Under the pieces are notes generated by a model. That model saw only the letters and a program-made list of their open reading frames with translations, ran no database searches and was not told where the DNA came from. A stretch of DNA of 64,000 nt from CAWCAW01 sp963714125 (GTDB lineage Bacteria; Actinomycetota; Acidimicrobiia; Acidimicrobiales; UBA8190). Shown in pieces: positions 32,155 through 40,167 of the stretch (its first letter is position 1; each line of letters starts with the position of its first letter). Both the position numbers and the translations under genes were made by a program. The DNA lies in NCBI GenBank assembly GCA_963714125.1, contig OY970234.1:2666001-2730000 (forward strand). Reading direction: 5' to 3'.

Positions 32155-32623
32155 TGATGAGGGCGTTGCCGTCGGACGACACGAGCAGCACCGACTGACC
32201 GTCGGACACCGCCCCCTTGGGCTCCCGGGTGGTACTGGTGATCGCCGCGGTAATCGGGGCATCGCCGTCGGCGGGGTCGACGGTGATCGATGACGTTGAC
32301 ACCGCGCTCACCGTTCCCTTATCGAAGTCGATGGTGCGAAATCCCCCACCGGCGGCGGGCACCACCACGTCGATGTGCACGGCTCGGTGCACCAGACGGG
32401 CGATGCGGCCCCGCACCACTTGCTTGTGCAGGGCGCCGGCCGTTGCCGCGGTACCCGTAGAGGCAAAGCCCCCGGCGCTGGCGGCGGCCGGCCCCGACTG
32501 CGTGTTGGCCGTCAGGGCGTAGGAGATCCCTCCCACACTGGCCACCGAGGCCAGCGCCACCGCCGCCACGATCACGGTGCGACTCCCCAAACGTTTTGCC
32601 AGCGATGCGAGGAACTTGGTCAT
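32111..32623 (-). CDS. Membrane-anchored extracytoplasmic protein, DUF5666-like
   Basis: About 170 residues. The N-terminus (TKFLASLAKRLGSRTVIVAA) leads into a hydrophobic export segment (VALASVASVGGISYALTANT). The mature part has VRGRIARLVHRAVHIDVVV and TIDFDKGTVSAVSTSSITVD, a beta-rich pattern seen in DUF5666-type proteins with a repeating OB-like strand order. No enzyme motif is present. ATG at 32623 is preferred over TTG at 32635. It overlaps the convergent enoyl-CoA hydratase by 44 bp, which is unusual here, but both proteins look real. Confidence 0.65.
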   Translation of the reverse strand: MTKFLASLAKRLGSRTVIVAAVALASVASVGGISYALTANTQSGPAAASAGGFASTGTAATAGALHKQVVRGRIARLVHRAVHIDVVVPAAGGGFRTIDFDKGTVSAVSTSSITVDPADGDAPITAAITSTTREPKGAVSDGQSVLLVSSDGNALIIRPHAQTSPSSAAG

Positions 32624-32668
32624 GGTGCCATTCAACGCGGTGGGCGTGATCGGCTCGTATGACTCGTG

Positions 32669-33295
32669 TTAGGGAACTGTGAGTTTCTCCACCAGGGCCC
32701 GAAAGGCCCGGCCGCGATGAGACAGGGCGTGTTTCTCGGCCGCCGTCATCTGCGCGTAGGTGCGTCCGTCGCCACCGTCAGGGACGAACAAGGGGTCGTA
32801 GCCGAAGCCGACGGCGCCACGCGCCTGCAGCGCGATGGTGCCCTCGGTGGTGCCGCGGGCCGCCACCTCGGCCCCATGGGGGAAGACGACCAGGGCCACG
32901 GTGGCAAAGCGGGCCCGGCGGGCCTCGGGGCCGGTAGCTCCCCGGGCGTCGAGCTCGGCCAGCAGTTTGGCCACGTTGTCGTCATAGGTGGCGTGCTCGC
33001 CGGCGAAGCGGGCCGAGTACACGCCCGGCGCGCCATCGAGGGCGTCGACCTCGAGTCCGGTGTCGTCGGCCAGCGCGGCCATGCCCGCATAGTCCGCTAC
33101 GGCTTGGGCCTTGAGCCGGGCGTTGGCTTCCAAGGTGTCTCCGGTCTCGTCGACCTCGCCGAGCTGGTCCGGTCGGGCCACGAGCTCGATGGCGAGCCCG
33201 GAGTTCTGAGCGGCCTCGGTGACGATGGCGACGATCTCGGCTGCTTTGTCGGGGTTGGCCGTGGCCAACACCAGTCGAAGCGCATCCGGTGCCAT
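32669..33295 (-). CDS. rdgB: XTP/dITP diphosphatase (RdgB/HAM1)
   Basis: A 208-residue HAM1-family pyrophosphatase. The N-terminus is LRLVLATANPDKAAEI, followed by DTLEANARLKAQA, ALADDTGLEVDALDGAPGVY (substrate and metal site) and GAVGFGYDPLFVPDGG with the C-terminal AEKHALSHRGRAF. It hydrolyses non-canonical purine NTPs to the monophosphate and keeps them out of DNA. It starts 1 bp after the rph stop, so it is transcribed in the rph operon, as in mycobacteria. Confidence 0.95.
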   Translation of the reverse strand: MAPDALRLVLATANPDKAAEIVAIVTEAAQNSGLAIELVARPDQLGEVDETGDTLEANARLKAQAVADYAGMAALADDTGLEVDALDGAPGVYSARFAGEHATYDDNVAKLLAELDARGATGPEARRARFATVALVVFPHGAEVAARGTTEGTIALQARGAVGFGYDPLFVPDGGDGRTYAQMTAAEKHALSHRGRAFRALVEKLTVP

Positions 33296-33296
33296 A

Positions 33297-34028
33297 TCAG
33301 CGCGGTGACGGCGCCTCGGCCAGCACGGCCTGTTGGACCTCGAGCAAGGTGGCGATGCCGTGCTCGGCCAGGGCCAAAAGCTCGTCGAGCTCGCTGCGCG
33401 AAAAGGCCATGCCCTCGGCGGTGCCCTGCACCTCGATGAAGCGACCCGATCCCGTCATCACGACGTTCATGTCGACCTCAGCCCGGGAGTCCTCGGAGTA
33501 GTCGAGGTCGAGCATGCACAGCGCTTCGACCACCCCTACCGACACCGCCGCACAGGAGTCGGTCAGCGGGTGATTGGCGAGGAGCCCCTTTTGCAGCTGA
33601 CGGGTGAAGCAGTCATGCAGGGCCACGTAGGCACCGCAGATCGACGCCGTGCGCGTGCCGCCGTCGGCCTGGAGCACGTCGCAGTCCACCACCACCTGCT
33701 GCTCCCCCACCGCCACCATGTCGGTGACAGCGCGCAGGGAGCGGCCGATGAGGCGTTGGATCTCCTGGGTGCGACCCGACTGCTTGCCCTTGGCTGCCTC
33801 GCGGGCGATGCGTTCGCCCGAGGAGCCCGGCAACAGCGAGTACTCGGCCGTCACCCATCCCTTGCCGCTGCCGCGCATCCACGGTGGCACCCGGTCTTCC
33901 ACCGACGCCGTACACAACACCTTGGTGCGCCCCATGGACACGAGCACCGACCCGGGAGCGAACTCGGTGAAGTCGCGCACGAAAGAGGCGGGCCGCAGGT
34001 TGTCGAGGTCACGGCCGTCGGCCCTCAT
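33297..34028 (-). CDS. rph: Ribonuclease PH
   Basis: A 243-residue phosphorolytic exoribonuclease that trims tRNA 3' ends. Signatures: MRADGRDLDNLRPASFVRDF, GSVLVSMGRTKVLCTASVED, GWVTAEYSLLPGSSGERIAR, LIGRSLRAVTDM, DCDVLQADGGTRTASICGAY and DLDYSEDSRAEVDMNVVMTG. ATG at 34028 overlaps the upstream stop (ATGA). It sits between rdgB and the metallo-beta-lactamase gene, as in M. tuberculosis Rv1339-Rv1341. Confidence 0.96.
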   Translation of the reverse strand: MRADGRDLDNLRPASFVRDFTEFAPGSVLVSMGRTKVLCTASVEDRVPPWMRGSGKGWVTAEYSLLPGSSGERIAREAAKGKQSGRTQEIQRLIGRSLRAVTDMVAVGEQQVVVDCDVLQADGGTRTASICGAYVALHDCFTRQLQKGLLANHPLTDSCAAVSVGVVEALCMLDLDYSEDSRAEVDMNVVMTGSGRFIEVQGTAEGMAFSRSELDELLALAEHGIATLLEVQQAVLAEAPSPR

Positions 34029-34756
34029 AGGGAGTATCCCCGGCCTATGGCCGCGCTTTGCAGCGCGCCACCAAAGACAGCGGAGGCCTCTGCCTCGATG
34101 GCGGCAGCGGAGATGGTGGGCCAGCGATGCGTGAGCACCAGGCGCCGCACGCCGGCGTCGTGGGCCGATTGGGCTGCTTGTCGCGCGCTCATGTGAATGG
34201 TCGTCTCCTCGAAGTCTTTGGTGTAGGTGGCCTCACACAAGGCCAGGTCAAGGCCGTGGCCTAGCGACGCCAGCGCCCAGGCCGGGCCGGAGTCCGAAGA
34301 GTACCCCAGCGCTTTGTCGCCCCTTTCGACGCGCACAGCCAGTGTGGGCGGCGGATGATCGGTGCGCGAGAACGAGAGCGTCAGATCACCGACGGTGCAG
34401 CCATCACCGTCACCCACCTCATGCCAATCGAGGATCCCATCGATATCGTCGCTGAGTCGCGCCCTGATGCCCGCTGCCGCATAGACCGGAATGGGGGCGC
34501 GGGCAAAGGTGGCCGTCCACCGCGCCATGACGAGGAACCCCTGCAGGTCGCTCCAATGGTCGTCGTGTTGATGGCTGAGCACGATGGCGTCGAGGGCCAG
34601 CGGATTGCAGAAGCGCTGCAGGTTGGCGAAGGTGCCTGAACCGGCGTCCATCCAAAACGAGGTGCCCGAGGACCACGAGCGCACCAGGTACCCGCTGGCC
34701 GCTCCGCCGGGCCCGGCGTGGCTGCCGTCGCAACCGAGCACCGTCAACGTGAGCAT
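34025..34756 (-). CDS. Metallo-beta-lactamase-fold phosphodiesterase (Rv1339-like)
   Basis: A 243-residue beta-lactamase-fold hydrolase. The metal motif is SHQHDDHWSDLQG, further ligands lie in FSRTDHPPPT and YSSDSG, and the C-terminal LVLTHRWP holds the last His. The TVLGCDGSHAGPGGAASGYL start resembles RNase Z-like phosphodiesterases. The orthologous position in M. tuberculosis holds Rv1339, reported as an atypical cyclic-nucleotide phosphodiesterase. Function here is inferred from that position plus fold. Between murI and rph with a 6-bp gap and a 4-bp overlap. Confidence 0.85.
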   Translation of the reverse strand: MLTLTVLGCDGSHAGPGGAASGYLVRSWSSGTSFWMDAGSGTFANLQRFCNPLALDAIVLSHQHDDHWSDLQGFLVMARWTATFARAPIPVYAAAGIRARLSDDIDGILDWHEVGDGDGCTVGDLTLSFSRTDHPPPTLAVRVERGDKALGYSSDSGPAWALASLGHGLDLALCEATYTKDFEETTIHMSARQAAQSAHDAGVRRLVLTHRWPTISAAAIEAEASAVFGGALQSAAIGRGYSL

Positions 34757-34762
34757 GGCGCT

Positions 34763-35695
34763 CTATCCCGCCGCGGCGTCGGGCTTGGTGCGGCGTTGGC
34801 CTCGACCGTTGCTGCGCGCGGTGGCGGGGGCAGCGGCAGCCGCCGGCGCGGGCGTGGGCGTGGGCGTCCCCCACGACAGCACGCCCACCTCGCCGAGTTC
34901 AGCCCCGAAGAGCCGGCTGCCCACCGTGCGGAACCATTCGACGTCTCCCGAGGAGTAGAAGCGAGTGCGTCCAGCGGCGCGCCACGACGTGGCCATGGAC
35001 GACCGCTCGGCCAAAATGGCACGCACCTCAAAGGCGGTCTCGTCGGCCGATGACACCAGCACGACGTCGCGTCCCATGGCATCGGCGATGGTGCGGGCCA
35101 AAAACGGGTAATGCGTGCATCCGAGGAGCAGCGTGTCGACGCCTGCCTCGCGCACGGGGGCCAGCAGCCGTTCGGCCAACACCGACAGCTGATCGGATCT
35201 CGTCTCGCCCCGCTCGACGAACTCCACAAAGCCCGGACACGCTCCGCACGTCAGCTCGACGGCGTCGGACAGGTCGATGACGGCGCGCTGGTAGGCGCCT
35301 GAGGAGATGGTCCCTACCGTGCCGATGACGCCGACGCGCCCATTGCGCGTCGCTTTGGCCACGGCGCGCATGCCGGGTTCGATGACCCCCACCACCGGCA
35401 CGGTCAGCTCGGCACGCAAGGCGTCGAGTCCCGCCGCCGTGGCCGTGTTGCACGCCACCACCACCAACTTCACGTCGTGCTCGGCCACCAACCACTGCCC
35501 GATCTGCACGGCGTAGGCGCGCACCTCGGCCAGGTCACGCGGCCCGTAGGGGTAGCGCCCGGTGTCGCCCACGTAGACGAGGTCCTCGGCCGGGGCCAGG
35601 TCGATGAGGGCACGGGCCACGCTCAGCCCACCGAAACCGCTGTCGAACATCCCAATGGGACGGTCGTCCACGGACCAGGAGGCTAGTGGCGTCAC
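34763..35695 (-). CDS. murI: Glutamate racemase
   Basis: About 310 residues. The N-terminal GMFDSGFGGLSVARALIDL and GDTGRYPYGPR are racemase hallmarks. The two catalytic cysteines are in VVVACNTATAAG and LLLGCTHYPFL. It makes D-glutamate for peptidoglycan. The C-terminus has an extra Pro/Ala/Thr-rich, then basic tail of about 40 residues (TPTPAPAAAAAPATARSNGR) that is absent from standard MurI and looks disordered. GTG at 35695 overlaps the upstream stop (GTGA); GTG at 35671 is an alternative. Longer starts are shadow sequence. Confidence 0.93.
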   Translation of the reverse strand: MTPLASWSVDDRPIGMFDSGFGGLSVARALIDLAPAEDLVYVGDTGRYPYGPRDLAEVRAYAVQIGQWLVAEHDVKLVVVACNTATAAGLDALRAELTVPVVGVIEPGMRAVAKATRNGRVGVIGTVGTISSGAYQRAVIDLSDAVELTCGACPGFVEFVERGETRSDQLSVLAERLLAPVREAGVDTLLLGCTHYPFLARTIADAMGRDVVLVSSADETAFEVRAILAERSSMATSWRAAGRTRFYSSGDVEWFRTVGSRLFGAELGEVGVLSWGTPTPTPAPAAAAAPATARSNGRGQRRTKPDAAAG

Positions 35696-35997
35696 TGCAG
35701 CGGCAGACGCGGAGCGTCGGCCAGAGACGGAAGCCCGGCCTTGCGACCGCCGAGAGGAAAGACCTGCTCGGGGAGAAACGACCGCACCTGGTGCTCGCCG
35801 GGACGCCCGCCTACCACCTCCACCGACTCGGCCCCGTTGCGAACGTTGCGCACAAAGGCCTGGAACCGCCATGAGGCGGCGCGCACCGGCACTCCTTCGA
35901 TGGTGACGGGGTCACCGGTGCTGAGCCCGTTCCACGACGTCTCTCGCTGCAGGTGTTCGGGTAGCGCCTGAACCGGGCTCTTACGACGGCGGGGCAC
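35692..35997 (-). CDS. Small basic protein of unknown function between cysM and murI
   Basis: A 101-residue soluble protein starting at GTG 35997, 2 bp after the cysM stop. A central part (STGDPVTIEGVPVRAASWRF, RNGAESVEVVGGR) reads as a small beta-domain, and the end is Pro/Arg-rich (KAGLPSLADAPRLPLQ). In Mycobacterium the equivalent slot holds a rhomboid protease (Rv1337), which this is not. No motif that I recognise. It is coupled to murI by a GTGA overlap, so it is very likely expressed. Confidence 0.68.
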   Translation of the reverse strand: MPRRRKSPVQALPEHLQRETSWNGLSTGDPVTIEGVPVRAASWRFQAFVRNVRNGAESVEVVGGRPGEHQVRSFLPEQVFPLGGRKAGLPSLADAPRLPLQ

Positions 35998-35999
35998 GT

Positions 36000-36947
36000 T
36001 CAGAAGTAGATGGTGCGCCGGGCGCGTTCGGTCACCACGTCGATGTCGTCGGTCCACGCCCCCGCCGACAGGTACTTCCATCCCCCATCGGCAGAGACGA
36101 TCACGATCACACCTCGTTCGATGGCGGCCGCACAGCGGGCCGCGCCGGCCATGGCTGCACCCGACGAGATCCCGGCGAAGATACCCACCTCGGCCAGCCG
36201 GCGCGTCCACTCGATGGACTGGCGGGGATCCACGATGGTCTTTCGATCAAGGAGATCGGGTCCTCCGAGTTCGCTGAAGATGGGAGGGATGTAGCCGTCG
36301 TCGAGGGAGCGCAGCCCGTCCACCATCTCGCCGGCGGGGGGCTCGACGGCCCACACCTGGACTTCCGGGTTGCGCTCCTTGAGGAATCGTCCCACCCCGA
36401 GCAGCGTGCCCGACGTCCCCAGACCGGCCACGAAGTGCGTCACCTCGGGGCAGTCACGCCAGATCTCAGGCCCCGTCCCCTCGTAGTGCGCCTGCGGATT
36501 GGCCCTGTTGGCGTACTGGTAGAGAAACACCCATTCGGGGTGCTCCTCGTGCACCCGCTTGGCCATGACAACGGCCCCGTTGGAGCCCTCGGCACCGGGA
36601 GACTCGATGATCTGCGCCCCCCACACCTCAAGCAGCTGGCGACGTTCGACGGACACGTTGGAAGGCAGCACCACGGTGAGGTGATACCCCTTGATGCGAG
36701 CCACCAACGCCATCCCGATCCCGGTGTTACCGGAGGTGGGCTCGAGGAGGGTGGCACCGGGAACAAGGCGCCCGTCCTTTTCAGCGGTTTCAATCATGGA
36801 GAGGGCGATGCGGTCTTTGACCGACCCACCCGGGTTCTGCCCCTCCAGCTTGACGAGGATGCGCACGTCCGGATTGGGACTGAGCGCGCTGACATCGACC
36901 ATCGGCGTATTGCCGATCAGATCCAGCACGCTGCCGTACACAGCCAC
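36000..36947 (-). CDS. cysM: Cysteine synthase B-type enzyme (CysM, uses CysO-thiocarboxylate)
   Basis: A 315-residue fold-type II PLP enzyme. The PLP lysine is in NPGGSVKDRIALS (K44), the phosphate loop in EPTSGNTGIGMAL, and GLGTSGTLLGVGRFL is the second glycine loop. The mycobacterial enzyme makes cysteine from O-phosphoserine and thiocarboxylated CysO. CysO and Mec are encoded just upstream on the same strand, so the same sulfur route is inferred. The ATG at 36947 is 35 bp after the cysO stop. Confidence 0.93.
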   Translation of the reverse strand: MAVYGSVLDLIGNTPMVDVSALSPNPDVRILVKLEGQNPGGSVKDRIALSMIETAEKDGRLVPGATLLEPTSGNTGIGMALVARIKGYHLTVVLPSNVSVERRQLLEVWGAQIIESPGAEGSNGAVVMAKRVHEEHPEWVFLYQYANRANPQAHYEGTGPEIWRDCPEVTHFVAGLGTSGTLLGVGRFLKERNPEVQVWAVEPPAGEMVDGLRSLDDGYIPPIFSELGGPDLLDRKTIVDPRQSIEWTRRLAEVGIFAGISSGAAMAGAARCAAAIERGVIVIVSADGGWKYLSAGAWTDDIDVVTERARRTIYF

Positions 36948-36982
36948 GTTGGCTTCGTCTCTTTGGGCTGGGTGAGTGCGGC

Positions 36983-37258
36983 TCAGCCGCCGGCGACGGC
37001 GGGCAAGATGGACACGGTGTCGCCGTCGGCCACCTTGGTCTCGAGCTTGTCCATATAACGAACGTCGTCGTCATTGACGTAGACGTTCACGAAGCGGTGC
37101 AAGGCCCCGTCGTCGGTGAGGACTTGGCCCGACAAGCCGGGGTACTGCGTCGTCAAGGCGATGAGCACCTCGCCGATGGTGGCGCCGGGAACCTTCACGG
37201 TGGCCTGGCCGCCGGCGTGGGGCCGCAACACGGTGGGCAGGCGGACTTCGACGGGCAA
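36983..37258 (-). CDS. cysO: Sulfur-carrier protein CysO (ThiS/MoaD family)
   Basis: A 91-residue ubiquitin-like protein beginning PVEVRLPTVLRPHAGGQATV and ending ILPAVAGG. The C-terminal di-glycine becomes the thiocarboxylate that donates sulfide. The TTG at 37258 is fixed by AAGGAGG 6 nt upstream. It is preceded by mec and followed by cysM, forming the CysO-dependent cysteine pathway of actinobacteria. Confidence 0.92.
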   Translation of the reverse strand: MPVEVRLPTVLRPHAGGQATVKVPGATIGEVLIALTTQYPGLSGQVLTDDGALHRFVNVYVNDDDVRYMDKLETKVADGDTVSILPAVAGG

Positions 37259-37356
37259 CGCGGTCCTCCTTGTCGCCGGCTGGCTAGCCGGGCACTCACC
37301 AGAGTCCGGTGAGCATGGGCCTGGACTTTCAAATGTTGACGAACCTGGTCGGTATT

Positions 37357-37764
37357 CTACTGAGACTCGAGGATGACCGATTCCTCCTCGATCTGCCCCT
37401 CGATGATGCGGTACGAGCGCACCACGGGCTGGCTCTGGCGCAGCGACACCAAGACGTAATGCCAGCTCGGATCGGGAGCCTGGGCCACATCGGTCGGCGA
37501 TGGGTAGGCGTCGGTATGGGTGTGAGAGTGAAAGACGCCGATGATCTCCATGCCCCTGGACTCGGCGTCTCGATCGGCCTGCAGGTGCGCTTTGGGATCG
37601 ACGGTGTAGAGCTTGGCCGAGGCGGCCATGTTCCGAGTCGGGTAGCACTGGGCGGCCAGGCCATTTTCGGGCCTCCCCCCCAACAACCCACATGCTTCGT
37701 CTGGGAGCCCCGCCAGGCAGTGCCCCACCATTTCGCTGTAAACCGCCGTCGGTAGCCGCAACAT
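37357..37764 (-). CDS. mec: JAMM/MPN+ metalloprotease Mec
   Basis: A 135-residue JAMM protease. The zinc site is GVFHSHTHTDAYPSPTDVAQ (HxH plus a downstream Ser and Asp), and the acidic residue is in DEACGLLGG. In M. tuberculosis Mec+ releases cysteine from the CysO-Cys adduct. A TAGCCT hexamer lies 9 nt upstream of the ATG, so the mRNA is probably leaderless. First gene of the mec-cysO-cysM operon. Confidence 0.92.
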   Translation of the reverse strand: MLRLPTAVYSEMVGHCLAGLPDEACGLLGGRPENGLAAQCYPTRNMAASAKLYTVDPKAHLQADRDAESRGMEIIGVFHSHTHTDAYPSPTDVAQAPDPSWHYVLVSLRQSQPVVRSYRIIEGQIEEESVILESQ

Positions 37765-37900
37765 GCTCCCGGCAGGCTACCGGCGGCCTTGGTGCGTTCT
37801 GCGGACCGCGCCACCGGTAGACCCCGTCGTCCATGTGCCCCGGGCCGGTGGCCAGTAGTGCGTGCACACGGCGGCACCGGGGGCGGTTACCCTCCGGCGC

Positions 37901-38458
37901 GTGGCATCAGCGAAGAAAAAGCCGACACCGACGGGCAAGGCGAAAGCCTCGGCTGACGACGCCGTGCGGTACAAGCAGGTCGCTCGCAACCGCCGGGCCC
38001 GCCACGAATACGACATCCTCGAGACCTTCGAATGCGGCATCGCCCTCCAAGGAAGCGAGGTGAAGTCCCTACGGGCCGGACGCGTCACCATCGCCGATGG
38101 CTACGCCCGCGTCGAGGGCGGCGAGGCGTGGCTCTTCAGCGTCCACATCCCTCCCTACGCGAACGCCATCGGGTTCGGGGCCCATGATCCTGACCGCAAG
38201 CGCAAGCTCTTGTTGCACCGATCCGAAATCGACGAGCTTCTGGGCCGCACCGAGCAGCAGTCGCTGACGCTTGTCCCCCTGTCGATCTACTTCAAGGACG
38301 GCCGAGCCAAGGTCGAACTCGGACTGGGGCGCGGCCGTCGGCTCTACGACAAGCGCCATCTCATCGCGGCGCGCGACGCGGATCGGGAAGCAGCTCGCGA
38401 GGCGAGCCGGGCGGCGGGCAAAAGCGTGGCCCGGGGCGCTCGCCGCGAGATCGAATAA
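37901..38458 (+). CDS. smpB: SsrA-binding protein SmpB
   Basis: A 185-residue tmRNA-binding protein. The conserved core runs from ARHEYDILETFECGIALQGS through EVKSLRAGRVTIADGYARV and AWLFSVHIPPYANAIGFG to KRKLLLHRSEIDELLG and LYDKRHLIAARDADREAAR. SmpB brings tmRNA to stalled ribosomes; the tmRNA gene lies about 570 bp downstream. The N-terminus is extended by about 25 Lys/Ala-rich residues. GTG at 37901 is 7 nt behind TACCCT, consistent with a leaderless mRNA. Confidence 0.96.
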   Translation: MASAKKKPTPTGKAKASADDAVRYKQVARNRRARHEYDILETFECGIALQGSEVKSLRAGRVTIADGYARVEGGEAWLFSVHIPPYANAIGFGAHDPDRKRKLLLHRSEIDELLGRTEQQSLTLVPLSIYFKDGRAKVELGLGRGRRLYDKRHLIAARDADREAAREASRAAGKSVARGARREIE

Positions 38459-38460
38459 AC

Positions 38461-38982
38461 GTGAAGCTGGCCTTCACCAAGACCGAGAGCCCTCGCCACA
38501 ACATCACCGTCGTGCGCGACAACAAGACCGTGGCGGGCCTGCCCATGGCGGACTACGGGAGCGAGATCCCCCACGATCTGGCCCATGTCGTCGTCGAATC
38601 CATGCTGGAGCTCTTCTATGGCTTTTGGGGCCTGGTGGCGGCGGGCGCCTCCTTCGACACCCTGCATAGGGCCGCGGCCGGGTCTCGCCCACTGCGACGC
38701 ACCGACCCCGTCATCGAGGCCCACGTCGCCGAGCTGCTCGTGGCCGAGGGCCTGGTCACGTTGTTCCGAGACCCTGAGGTAGGCGGGTCGGTCGACGACG
38801 CTGACTACATGGACCGAGCCCGAGAGATCGTCGAGTCGCACGGCGCCGATCTCCCTGCACTCCTCGAGTTGTCGTCATTGCCTCAGATCCGAGAGTCACT
38901 GGCGGCGACGAACCGTCAATGGCAGGCGCTACCCGCCGGTGAATCGCTGCACCTGGTCTTTCCCCTCGCCGACCGGCCGTGA
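38461..38982 (+). CDS. Conserved protein of unknown function downstream of smpB
   Basis: A 173-residue protein starting with GTG, 2 bp after the smpB stop. The N-terminal MKLAFTKTESPRHNITVVRD and the following DYGSEIPHDLAHVVVESMLE look like a compact alpha/beta domain. The histidine-rich segment HDLAHVVVE recalls metal-dependent hydrolases, but no motif is conclusive. It is co-transcribed with smpB. I do not recognise the family. Confidence 0.72.
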   Translation: MKLAFTKTESPRHNITVVRDNKTVAGLPMADYGSEIPHDLAHVVVESMLELFYGFWGLVAAGASFDTLHRAAAGSRPLRRTDPVIEAHVAELLVAEGLVTLFRDPEVGGSVDDADYMDRAREIVESHGADLPALLELSSLPQIRESLAATNRQWQALPAGESLHLVFPLADRP

Positions 38983-38999
38983 TGGTCATAACAAGGCAG

Positions 39000-39005
39000 T
39001 AGAAT
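39000..39005 (+). promoter_or_regulatory. -10 element of the tmRNA promoter
   Basis: TAGAAT lies 21 nt upstream of the mature tmRNA 5' end, leaving a short precursor leader for 5' processing. A clear -35 hexamer is not seen. Confidence 0.4.
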
Positions 39006-39026
39006 GGGTGAGCAACACAGCAAAAA

Positions 39027-39374
39027 GGGGGCGATTGGTTTCGACTTTGGTCGTCAAGTCGGGAGAAGCGAGCCGTGGTTCCCGGAGCCACGTTAAAGAG
39101 CCGGGACAAAAAATAAACGCGAACAACACGTACGCGCTGGCTGCTTAATAAGTAGCCCGTCCGTCCGGCCTCAGTCCTACGGGTCGGTAGCGGGCGTCAT
39201 CTAGCGGGACTTACCTGACGGAGTTGCCAACTGGCCTTCGGGGAAAATAAAGGTTGGCTGGGGACCTGCGAAATCGCCAGCGGCGGCGCAGGACCCGAGA
39301 TCTAGCTGCTGGATGCGCTCGGAGAAGGCCCGATGAGAAGCTGAAGGACGCGGGTTCGATTCCCGCCGCCTCCA
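39027..39374 (+). ncRNA. ssrA: Transfer-messenger RNA (tmRNA)
   Basis: The 5' end GGGGGCGATTGGTTTCGAC and 3' end GGTTCGATTCCCGCCGCCTCC pair as the tRNA-like acceptor (GGGGGCG with CGCCTCC plus discriminator A), and the T-loop TTCGATT is intact. The encoded tag ORF (39119-39148) reads ANNTYALAA followed by two TAA stops. This is shorter than the common 11-15-residue tags, but the protease-recognised YALAA end is kept. The CCA is not encoded. SmpB is encoded just upstream. The 3' boundary is good; the exact processed 5' end is inferred from pairing. Confidence 0.95.
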
Positions 39375-39452
39375 CGAAATTTTGGGTGTTCATGACCCCT
39401 TCGTTGGAGGTAGCGATGAGTCCCAGGACTCGTCCGCCGCCCCGGAAACGTC

Positions 39453-39481
39453 AAACTGCCGGCCCTCAGGGCCGGCAGTTT
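39453..39481 (+). terminator. Terminator after tmRNA
   Basis: A 12-bp perfect stem (AAACTGCCGGCC with GGCCGGCAGTTT) around a 5-nt loop, 79 bp after the tmRNA 3' end, followed by a short T-containing tail. Confidence 0.7.
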
Positions 39482-39544
39482 GCTTTGTGACCGATCAACT
39501 TTTCGCGTCACGGCACGAACGCGTTTTCGTGAGTCTGGGCCGCA

Positions 39545-39955
39545 TCAACTCCTGATCGATGCGTCATCGAGATCGATCCCGGCAACGGAGGCGACTCTGC
39601 TCAGGTCGGCGTCGGCAGCTAGTAGCGACGCTCGGTGCCGCAGAGCTATTGAGGCAATCATGCAGTCGACCATGCCTCGGGGAGTTACGCCTGCTTGTCG
39701 ACAGCGACGAAAGATAGTTGCAGCGGCGTCGAAGTCGGTGGCAGCGTCGTAGGCAAGGAGCGTAAATCGAAGCAATAACCGCCTCAGGTCAGTCTCACGA
39801 TCGTCGCTCCGAGCACCAGCAACCACCTCCATGATGACAGGCTCGGTTACGGCCAGTGGGCCATCGGCGGCAATGAGGTCGGTGAGACGTCGATCGACGC
39901 GACTACCCGTGGCGCGGTCATATTCCACCCAAGCCGAGGTATCCGCCAGTATCAC
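39545..39955 (-). CDS. vapC: VapC-type PIN-domain toxin
   Basis: A 136-residue PIN-domain ribonuclease. The acidic active-site residues are placed as expected: Asp in MILADTSAWVEY, Glu in TEPVIMEVVAG, Asp in MVDCMIASIAL, and a late Asp in LLAADADLSRVA. VapC toxins cleave RNA (often initiator or other tRNAs or rRNA) and are inhibited by a partner VapB. It overlaps the antitoxin gene by 4 bp (ATGA-type), the normal VapBC order. The local sequence is less GC-rich than the flanks, suggesting acquisition. Confidence 0.9.
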   Translation of the reverse strand: MILADTSAWVEYDRATGSRVDRRLTDLIAADGPLAVTEPVIMEVVAGARSDDRETDLRRLLLRFTLLAYDAATDFDAAATIFRRCRQAGVTPRGMVDCMIASIALRHRASLLAADADLSRVASVAGIDLDDASIRS

Positions 39956-40161
39956 GAAGAGCGTGGCTTGCTGTCCGCGGGAACCTTGCCGATGGCGCGT
40001 GCTCCGCGCATCGCTAGAGCTTCGTCACGCGTCATGGGTTGTCCGGCCAGGTGTCGCAGCGCAAGGTCTACTGCCTCGGTCTTCGTGTGCACTCCGTATC
40101 GGTCCATGATCGTTCGGAGATACGTGTCCTCGATCTCAATGTTTGTTCGCACTCTGCCCAT
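39952..40161 (-). CDS. vapB: VapB-type antitoxin (ribbon-helix-helix)
   Basis: A 69-residue protein. The N-terminal RTNIEIEDTYLRTIMDRYGV with TKTEAVDLALRHL is the VapB RHH pattern (actinobacterial VapB2-like). The C-terminal tail would wrap the toxin. ATG at 40161 lies 6 nt behind TATATT, and a perfect inverted repeat sits just upstream (40170-40188), so the pair probably represses its own transcription. Confidence 0.88.
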   Translation of the reverse strand: MGRVRTNIEIEDTYLRTIMDRYGVHTKTEAVDLALRHLAGQPMTRDEALAMRGARAIGKVPADSKPRSS

Positions 40162-40167
40162 ACACCT

